Below are positions 11,789 to 17,812 of a stretch of DNA of 17,812 nt, in pieces. Each line of letters opens with the position of its first letter. The first letter of the stretch is position 1. The notes under the pieces were generated by a model that was not told where the DNA came from, did not search any database, and saw nothing but the letters and a program-made list of their open reading frames with translations. Source of the stretch: Methanomassiliicoccales archaeon PtaB.Bin134 (GTDB lineage Archaea; Thermoplasmatota; Thermoplasmata; Methanomassiliicoccales; UBA472); assembly GCA_002067045.1 (NCBI GenBank), contig MVPZ01000081.1, positions 1-17,812 of the forward strand, written 5' to 3'. Made by a program: the position numbers and the translations under genes.

Positions 11789-13625
11789 TCCTCTCCCTGA
11801 GCAGGTCGGAGGCGGCCTTGCCGTCGACCTTTCCGCGCAGCTCCTTCATGGCCACGCCCATGAGCGGACCTATGGCCGCCTCACCCTTCTCGCGCACGAA
11901 ATCCGCCCTTTCAGCTATGAGTGCGTCGATGACCTGCACAGCATCGCCCTGGTCCATGGCCTCCAGGCCCAATTTGGATATGGCCTGGTCCGCATCAGAC
12001 CCCTTGGCCATCTCCTTTAGCACCGAGGGAAGGGCCTCCTTGGCGAACCTTCCAGCGGACAGGGCGGCGAAGGCCTGCTTGACCATGTCGTCGCCGAACG
12101 ACCCCGGGTCCGTACCCTCCTTCTGCATCTCGGCGTAGCTGTTCAGGAAGGTCCTGGCGGCCACCGCGGCCATGGAGCGGTCCCGGGCCACCTCCTCGAA
12201 TATCTCGTCATACCCGTCCTTCACCAGCTGCCGGGACTGCTGCTCGTTGATCCCGTACTCCCTGGCCAGGCGTTCCATCCTGGCCTCCGGAAGCTCCGGA
12301 AGGTTCTCGGCGATGTGCCTAAGACGCTCCCTCTCGATGAGGATTGGGCGCACGTCCGTCTCCGGGTACATGCGCCCCGCGCCGGGCAGGGGGCGGCTGT
12401 AAACGGAAGTGCCGTCAGGCAGGGGGTCCCGGGTCTCCTCCGGTACGCCGTCCAGGGCCTGGTTGGCGCGGGCTAGAGCGGCCAGCAGGGCCGGTTCGGC
12501 CCGGTCCGCGGCGTCGGCGCACAGGGCGAAGGCGTCCCCCTCGGCCGATCCGAGCGCATGGCGTATGGACTGCACCTCCTCTGCGGTGATGCCGTAGGCC
12601 GGTAGCTCGTCGGAGTGGAAAATCCCAGCCACGCCCCTGGAACGGGCATGCTGGGCCATCTCCGCACCCAGGCGGAGACGCCCGTCCGCGCTGCGCAGAA
12701 CGCCGGCGAACTTAGGAAGGGGTGCACAGAAGACCTTCCCACCCTTGGATATGGCGGAATGTATTACCTTGGACCGGCTGCTCTGCATCAGGGGGGTGAT
12801 GTCCATGGCCTCGACATTCACGGGCCTGGCGTCCCTCTCACGGAGCTTGTCGCGGATCTCGATGAGCGAGCGCTGCCGCTCCATCTCGTTGCGCACGTAG
12901 GTGGGCAACAGCCCCAGGTCCTGGGCGCCCTTGATCTCCACCCTGGCCCCCCCGGGGACGGAAATGTTCAGGTCCTCGCGTATGGTGCCCAGTCCGCGCT
13001 TGACCTTGCGGGTGGAGCGCAGTATGGACCCGAGCTTCTGGGCCACCTCCCTGACCTCGTCCGGGTCATGCATGTCCGGGGCCGTGGCTATCTCGATGAG
13101 CGGGATGCCCAGACGGTCCAGGCGGTAGGTGACCTGGCGGTCCTTGGTGTCCACCTTGCGGGCGGCGTCCTCCTCCAGGCACAGGGACATGATGCCAATG
13201 CTCCGGCCGTTGACCTCCAGGGTGCCGTCCACGGCCACCAGGGCGGTACGTTGGAAGCCGCTGGTGTTTGAACCGTCAATGACGATCTTGCGCATGAAGT
13301 GCACCTCGTCCATGACCCGGCACCCCAGCATGGTCGAGACGATGAGCGATGCATGCATAGCCTCCTGGTCCGCCTCGTGCGGCGGCTCCTCGTCGGCCTC
13401 CACCAGGCAGGATACGCCTGCCGGAGCCTGATAGGCGAAGTGCATGCGCCTCTCCGCCTGGGCCATTGCGGCCCGGTCGATCTCGCCCATCTCGCTCTGG
13501 GTCGGCCGAAGGCGTCGGTTGAAGCATTTCCCCTCCTCCTCCACCAGCTGGGAGCGGCAGGAGCAGAAGAGCTTGTGCGTGTCCAGCTGCTGATGGATCT
13601 CGATTCCGCAGGTGACCTGATGCAT
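11766..13625 (-). CDS. gatE: Glu-tRNA(Gln) amidotransferase subunit E
   Basis: A 619-residue archaeal subunit that, with GatD, turns Glu-tRNA(Gln) into Gln-tRNA(Gln) using ATP and an amide donor. It shows the GatB/GatE catalytic N-terminus (CGIEIHQQLDTHKLFCSC, RRLRPTQSEMGE, FHSDELPAYGI further on), the AspRS-like GAD insertion (about 290-400) that distinguishes GatE from GatB, and a helical YqeY-like tail (about 480-619). ATG 13625 is the start: it overlaps the gatD stop as TGATG and has a strong SD (GGAGGG, 13633-13638) 7 nt upstream. The frame runs 69 codons further upstream, but that part is antisense-type shadow inside gatD. The length is normal and no motif appears missing. Confidence 0.97.
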   Translation of the reverse strand: MHQVTCGIEIHQQLDTHKLFCSCRSQLVEEEGKCFNRRLRPTQSEMGEIDRAAMAQAERRMHFAYQAPAGVSCLVEADEEPPHEADQEAMHASLIVSTMLGCRVMDEVHFMRKIVIDGSNTSGFQRTALVAVDGTLEVNGRSIGIMSLCLEEDAARKVDTKDRQVTYRLDRLGIPLIEIATAPDMHDPDEVREVAQKLGSILRSTRKVKRGLGTIREDLNISVPGGARVEIKGAQDLGLLPTYVRNEMERQRSLIEIRDKLRERDARPVNVEAMDITPLMQSSRSKVIHSAISKGGKVFCAPLPKFAGVLRSADGRLRLGAEMAQHARSRGVAGIFHSDELPAYGITAEEVQSIRHALGSAEGDAFALCADAADRAEPALLAALARANQALDGVPEETRDPLPDGTSVYSRPLPGAGRMYPETDVRPILIERERLRHIAENLPELPEARMERLAREYGINEQQSRQLVKDGYDEIFEEVARDRSMAAVAARTFLNSYAEMQKEGTDPGSFGDDMVKQAFAALSAGRFAKEALPSVLKEMAKGSDADQAISKLGLEAMDQGDAVQVIDALIAERADFVREKGEAAIGPLMGVAMKELRGKVDGKAASDLLRERIREFLKG

Positions 13626-14917
13626 CAAAGCTCCCTCCTTTCGGATATCTCTCCCCTGAGGTCGTTGAGCATCAGCTTTCTGACCTCCTCCATGTCGTTG
13701 GTCCTGCCTAGCACCCACATGAGCTTGACCAGGGCGGTCTCCGGCAGCATGTCCTCTCCGGGGATTACTCCAGCGGACAGGAGGTCCCTTCCGGTATCGT
13801 AGACGTTCAGGTTGACCCGGCCGCCCAGGCACTGCGTGGTCATTACCACCGGTTTTCCCTGGGAGACCATGCCCCGCAGGGTGCGCACGACCTCCTTGGA
13901 GACGTGCCCAAGCCCGGTGCCAGCAACGACCAGGCCCTTGAGCTGCTCGCCGACCTTCTCCACCAGCGAGGGGGGCATCCCGGGATAGAATTGCATCAGG
14001 GCCACGTCCGGCTCCATGCGCGTGTCCGGTGCCACCTTGCCGGCGCCCTTCCGGTGAACGGGGGAGAGCACCTGCATGCCCCCCTGCAGGTCCACGGTAG
14101 CTACCGGAGAAGCGTTCAGGCTGTGGAAGGCGTCCCTGCGGCTGCTGTGCATCTTGCGCACCTTGGTCCCGCGGTGCAGATGGGCGCAGGTGTCGGAGGT
14201 CTCCCCGTGCATGAGCACGAAGACCTCCGCGGCGTCAGCTTTCACGCAGAAGCGGGCCGCGGAGAGCAGGTTGCCGTATGAGTCGGATGAGGGGCGATCA
14301 GAGGAACGCTGGGCACCCACAAGAACCACCGGCCGCGGCAGGTCCCCGAGCATGAAGGAGAGGGCGGCGGCGGTGTACCCCAGGGTGTCCGTGCCATGGG
14401 GCACGATGACCCCCTCCACACCGGAGTTGAGCTCTTCCGCCACTGAATCCGCAAGCTCCCTCCAGGTCTGCACGTTCATGTTCTCGCTGAATATGGAGAA
14501 AACCACCTTGGAGCGCATGCGGCATATCTCCGACAGCTCGGGAACGGTGCCCACCAGTTCCTCGGCCTTCAGGGCCGGGTGCACCGCCCCGGTGCGGTAA
14601 TCCACATAGCTGGCGATGGTCCCTCCGGTACCCAGGAAGGAGAGGATGGGCAGGTCGGAGCCAGAGGAGGCCGCAAGGGGCTTGACGGCCCTCCTTTGGG
14701 CCGGGGACCGGACCTCCAGGAGGGTGCGCCCATCCACCATGACCCCGATGTTGTAGCCGCTCTTCAGCTTGATGACGATGACATCAGGATGACTGAAGTC
14801 GTGATGGGGCATCAGTATGCCCGTGTATTGCTTATCCGTGGTCCTGAGCTCCACGGTGTCCCCCTCGGAAGCCTTGCTGCTGGCCAATAGTTGACGGGCC
14901 TTCTCAGAATAGGTCAT
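13625..14917 (-). CDS. gatD: Glu-tRNA(Gln) amidotransferase subunit D
   Basis: A 430-residue asparaginase-like subunit that releases ammonia from glutamine or asparagine for GatE. The N-terminal beta-barrel (GDTVELRTTDKQYTGILMPHH, 19-39) precedes the asparaginase I-type domain with T100 in GTGGTIAS and T176-D177 in HGTDTLGYTA, both part of the amidase site, plus VGAQRSSDRPSSD (200-212). The start ATG 14917 (MTYSEKARQLL) matches family N-termini; an in-frame TTG at 14953 would add 12 residues but lies too close to the promoter. The message has a predicted leader of about 18 nt with no strong SD. Confidence 0.96.
   Translation of the reverse strand: MTYSEKARQLLASSKASEGDTVELRTTDKQYTGILMPHHDFSHPDVIVIKLKSGYNIGVMVDGRTLLEVRSPAQRRAVKPLAASSGSDLPILSFLGTGGTIASYVDYRTGAVHPALKAEELVGTVPELSEICRMRSKVVFSIFSENMNVQTWRELADSVAEELNSGVEGVIVPHGTDTLGYTAAALSFMLGDLPRPVVLVGAQRSSDRPSSDSYGNLLSAARFCVKADAAEVFVLMHGETSDTCAHLHRGTKVRKMHSSRRDAFHSLNASPVATVDLQGGMQVLSPVHRKGAGKVAPDTRMEPDVALMQFYPGMPPSLVEKVGEQLKGLVVAGTGLGHVSKEVVRTLRGMVSQGKPVVMTTQCLGGRVNLNVYDTGRDLLSAGVIPGEDMLPETALVKLMWVLGRTNDMEEVRKLMLNDLRGEISERREL
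13633..13638 (-). promoter_or_regulatory. Shine-Dalgarno site of gatE inside gatD
   Basis: GGAGGG on the minus strand, 7 nt before ATG 13625, is the best SD match in the window. Together with the TGATG junction it indicates coupled, equimolar synthesis of GatD and GatE. Confidence 0.75.
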
Positions 14918-14954
14918 TTCGCTCGCTCGGGAATGGTGCTCCCGCTTTAACAAA

Positions 14955-14966
14955 CTATCTTAAAAA
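14955..14966 (-). promoter_or_regulatory. Probable TATA box for gatDE
   Basis: On the minus strand TTTTTAAGATAG is centred near 14961, about 44 nt before ATG 14917, predicting an RNA start near 14935. Its T-run is shared with the terminator-like tract of the preceding gene. Confidence 0.5.
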
Positions 14967-14984
14967 TGGAAAATTAGGAAAAGG
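14962..14984 (-). terminator. Oligo-T terminator of the large beta-helix gene
   Basis: On the minus strand the sequence after the stop at 15011 holds three T-runs (TTTT at 14982-14979, TTTT at 14973-14970, TTTTT at 14966-14962). This is the pattern of archaeal intrinsic termination, which needs T-tracts but no hairpin. Confidence 0.5.
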
Positions 14985-15010
14985 TTTGGAACGGAAGATG
15001 TTTGGCCGAT

Positions 15011-17812
15011 CTACTTCCGGCGCCTCATGACCACTACCGCGGCCACAATGAGCAGGATGATGACCAGTACCCCGACCACCGCCAGGATGGCTCCCATGTC
15101 GCTCTCCTCTTCGCCCTCGATCGTAGCGTCCATGTACGACTGGTTGGCAGTCAGCTCCATGGACTCCTCGCCGGACTCGAAGGTGGCGTTTATGGTGTAG
15201 GGGTTGAAGCCGTCGTCCTTGCCCTCGGAGGTCCAGGAGTACTGGGTCAGCAGCACCTTGACCTTACCCTCGGCATCGGTAACGCCTTCGAAGACGATCT
15301 CGCCCTTGGCGTTCTTGATGACGATGGTAACGTTGGCGGCCGGTTCGCCCTCATCTATGGCGGTCAGGGTGAGCCAGGTACCCTCGTTCAGGCTGTGGGA
15401 GTCCTCGACCTTGACCCGGTCGTAGGTGGTGGCGATGTTGTACGCCTCGGAACCTCCGAACAGGAAGTAGTCGTAGTCTCCGGCCATCAGAGTGGCACCC
15501 TCAACCCACGCCTCGCAGGCGTCCAGCACAATGGCGTCATCCAGCACCTCTATGGTGGATCCGGTCACCCAGATCTGGGAGTGGCTGGCGTAGATGCCGT
15601 TCAGCACGTAGACGCTCAGGGGGAACTCGTAGGTCACACCCTCGATGACGTGCGGCACGTTCACGGTGATCGTCCTCACGTCGTCGTTGAAGTGGACCTC
15701 GCTGCGTATGGCGTACAGGGCGTTGTTGACCAGACCATAGACGTTGCCGCTGGTCTGGACCTTGGAGTTCTCGGCCCAGATACCGTTGTGCGCCTTGATC
15801 CAGCCCACGATCTCATACATGTCCAGGCTGGAGACGCCCAGTATGGACTGCAGAGCGGCCTCGGGGCTTTCCGAGGTGTTGAGCTCGGTCGAGTCCTGGC
15901 TGCCGACGAAGTGAGAGAGCAGAGGCGCGTAGTTGGCTAGGACCTGGAACAGGTTGGTGTAGCCGATCTCGTTGTCCTCCACGCTCACATCGCTGTCGCG
16001 CAGGAGTATCTCGATCTTGTTGGCCAGCAGTATGTTGTCGTGTATCCGGCCAACGGACTCCTCCACCAGCAGACCGGACATGGTGTTGAGCACTATGAGG
16101 TTGTCATAGATGCCGCCCATGTCCATTCCCTTGGCGTATATGCCGTGGTCGTTCAGGGCGATGATGTTGCCGACGATTATCGGGGCCGCACCCTCGCCCT
16201 CCACCTGTATGCCGTACTTGCCGAAGGCGCTGAAGATCAGGTTGTCAGCGATGACAGGGGAGCTTCCGTCCACGAATATGGCCGTATAGACATAGTTCGT
16301 GAAGGTGCTCGACCTGACCTCGGCGTCGGAGGTCGGGAACAGGTGCAGGGTGACGCTGTCCGTCTGGACCAGGTTCATCCACAGGCTGCCGTGCACGGCG
16401 ATGTTGGCCATCGGCGGTCCGGTCTCGTAGAAGCTGGTGCCCCGGAGTATGTTGACGTTGCTCATGTACAGCAGGCCGCCCTCGTCCACCACGATCTCAG
16501 TGGGGCCGCGGAACAGGAACTCGGTGACGTCCTGGATGGCCAGGGAACCGCCGGCGAGCACCTCGATCTGCTTGTCGCCCTTCAGGATCATGACGTTCCG
16601 GGCCACTTTCGCCTCGCCGTCGATGAACCACAGCACCTTCTCCTCGTTGTCGGCGATGTACAGGCCGCCCATGAGTTCGTCCTCGTACTCGTCGATGTAG
16701 TCACCGTTTCCGCTGACCTCGTTGTTCCAGAGGACCACCTGGTCGTTCTCAACGATCATGGCGCCGTACATCAGGTTGTTGGTGATGGTGTTGTTGCCGA
16801 CCACCACGTAGTCGCAATACTCAACATACAGCCCTTCCTGGCTGGAGGTGATGAGGTTGCCCTCGATCAGCACCCAGTCAGCTTCGTACACCATAACGGC
16901 GTACTCGCAGTTGGAGACCGAGTTCTCCATTATGGTCAGGTTGTAGACATCGGACGCGTATATGCCGTATTGTGCCGTGATCGTGTTGCCGGCTATCAGG
17001 ATGTTGGCGGAACCATACACGCCCACGCCATCATCGGCGTCCCGGATATCCAGGATGGTTATGATGTTGTCGAGTATGCTGACCGACGTGGAATCGTTGT
17101 AGTAGTCGTCCACGTCGATCCCGTTGTAGGTGACCACGATGGTATTGTCCTGTATCAGCACCACGAGCGGGTAGTAAACCTCGATTCCGTCCTCGCAGCC
17201 GCTGATGCTGTTGCCGGTCACGGTGGCGCTGGTGTAGCTCAGGTCGATACCGGTACCGCAGTCCACGATCACATTGTTGCGGATGATCGCGTCGGACTCG
17301 TATACGGCGATGCCGGTGCCGGATTTGCTGATGTGGTTGTTCTCCACCACGATGTTCATCTCGTTGACGAACGGCGCATCGAGCGTCGCCGGGCCTACAC
17401 CACCCTCGTAGTCGTAAGCGCCGACGGAAAGCCCCATGTCCCCGCCGATGATGGTGTTGCCGGCTATCAGCACGTTCACGATCTGAACCATGCCGTAGGG
17501 TTCACCTCCAAGGGGTTCCTGCTCTGGACCCACGTACATAGCTGTGGAATCCCGCCCGAGGTCATACGCCTCGGACATGTTCAGGACATTGTCCAGGATG
17601 TTGACGTCCAGGTTCATCTCGGTGTAGCCGATTCCGTCAAGTTCCTGGCCCAGGGTCATGCCCATGCCGCCCGTGAACGCGAAGTCCACGGTGTTGCCGG
17701 ACATGTCCAGAACATAGTTCTGGACCAGGTTCCAACTCGGAGACTCTGCCTCGGTGACCAGCTGTACGCCTATGCCGTTCTCGAACGGCCCGACGACCTG
17801 GTTGCCGGTTAT
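15011..17812 (-). CDS. Large beta-helix surface protein with C-terminal membrane anchor (N-terminus beyond window)
   Basis: The frame is open from the right edge to the stop at 15011, giving 933 residues of the C-terminal part; the first internal Met in the window (codon at 17704) is not a credible start because coding repeats continue upstream of it. The sequence is a long run of PbH1 parallel beta-helix repeats of about 22-24 residues, with patterns such as ILIAGNTI, VLIEGNLITS and VVVGNNTITNN, and many acidic and Tyr residues. A beta-sandwich-like region follows (NEGTWLTLTAIDEGEPAANVTI...), then an acidic linker (EGEEESD) and a transmembrane helix ending in MRRRK. This is an extracellular, probably glycosylated, cell-surface protein; the ligand is unknown. 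Terminal residues and architecture match the protein at 1353-3671. Confidence 0.85.
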   Translation of the reverse strand: MTGNQVVGPFENGIGVQLVTEAESPSWNLVQNYVLDMSGNTVDFAFTGGMGMTLGQELDGIGYTEMNLDVNILDNVLNMSEAYDLGRDSTAMYVGPEQEPLGGEPYGMVQIVNVLIAGNTIIGGDMGLSVGAYDYEGGVGPATLDAPFVNEMNIVVENNHISKSGTGIAVYESDAIIRNNVIVDCGTGIDLSYTSATVTGNSISGCEDGIEVYYPLVVLIQDNTIVVTYNGIDVDDYYNDSTSVSILDNIITILDIRDADDGVGVYGSANILIAGNTITAQYGIYASDVYNLTIMENSVSNCEYAVMVYEADWVLIEGNLITSSQEGLYVEYCDYVVVGNNTITNNLMYGAMIVENDQVVLWNNEVSGNGDYIDEYEDELMGGLYIADNEEKVLWFIDGEAKVARNVMILKGDKQIEVLAGGSLAIQDVTEFLFRGPTEIVVDEGGLLYMSNVNILRGTSFYETGPPMANIAVHGSLWMNLVQTDSVTLHLFPTSDAEVRSSTFTNYVYTAIFVDGSSPVIADNLIFSAFGKYGIQVEGEGAAPIIVGNIIALNDHGIYAKGMDMGGIYDNLIVLNTMSGLLVEESVGRIHDNILLANKIEILLRDSDVSVEDNEIGYTNLFQVLANYAPLLSHFVGSQDSTELNTSESPEAALQSILGVSSLDMYEIVGWIKAHNGIWAENSKVQTSGNVYGLVNNALYAIRSEVHFNDDVRTITVNVPHVIEGVTYEFPLSVYVLNGIYASHSQIWVTGSTIEVLDDAIVLDACEAWVEGATLMAGDYDYFLFGGSEAYNIATTYDRVKVEDSHSLNEGTWLTLTAIDEGEPAANVTIVIKNAKGEIVFEGVTDAEGKVKVLLTQYSWTSEGKDDGFNPYTINATFESGEESMELTANQSYMDATIEGEEESDMGAILAVVGVLVIILLIVAAVVVMRRRK

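Noticed and set aside
13626..13832. 69-codon N-terminal extension of gatE
   Set aside because: It lies wholly inside gatD in another frame, is Arg/Gly/Gln-rich, and the true start has a strong SD and a family-like N-terminus.
14918..14953. 12-codon extension of gatD from TTG 14953
   Set aside because: The TTG is almost on the predicted TATA box, and family alignment favours MTYSEKARQ at 14917.

Overview
The window looks archaeal, GC-rich, and most likely from Thermoplasmatota (a Methanomassiliicoccales-type genome is my best guess, not proven). The reasons are an archaeal GatD/GatE amidotransferase pair, ribosomal protein S17e, an archaeal-type NFACT/RqcH, an HVO_0476-type zinc protein, two compact tRNAs, TATA boxes placed about 26-28 nt before start codons (leaderless mRNAs), and large beta-helix surface proteins with C-terminal membrane anchors.

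Layout: (1) 1-134 is the tail of a gene cut by the left edge, followed by an A-rich stretch with AGTGACAAA-type direct repeats. (2) 246-1349 (+) is a DUF1015 protein that appears to lack its usual N-terminus. (3) 1353-3671 (-) is a beta-helix surface protein preceded by tRNA-Thr(GGT). (4) 3877-5796 (+) is RqcH/NFACT, closed on its far side by convergent tRNA-Arg(GCG). (5) 6062-7702 (-) holds rps17e, thyX and a TraB-family gene. (6) 7756-8412 (+) is a HAD phosphatase that appears to share a bidirectional TATA box with the TraB gene. (7) 8404-11137 (-) is a tight four-gene operon: rhomboid protease, MBL hydrolase, HVO_0476-type zinc protein, pcm. (8) 11210-11788 (+) is a PrmC/HemK2-like methyltransferase whose 3' end overlaps gatE. 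(9) 11766-14917 (-) is gatD-gatE, translationally coupled. (10) 15011-17812 (-) is the C-terminal part of a second, larger beta-helix surface protein that runs off the right edge.

Theme: many genes serve protein synthesis and protein quality. They make Gln-tRNA (GatDE), supply tRNAs and a ribosomal protein, probably modify release factor (PrmC-like), rescue stalled large subunits (RqcH), repair isoaspartate (Pcm) and cleave membrane proteins (rhomboid). ThyX supplies dTMP. The two beta-helix proteins are cell-surface accessory genes. I see no mobile element, CRISPR array or defence island. The most unusual points are the promoter architecture (shared or back-to-back TATA boxes with leaderless ATG/GTG starts), the short DUF1015 protein beside a repeat tract, and the tRNA genes on both sides of rqcH.
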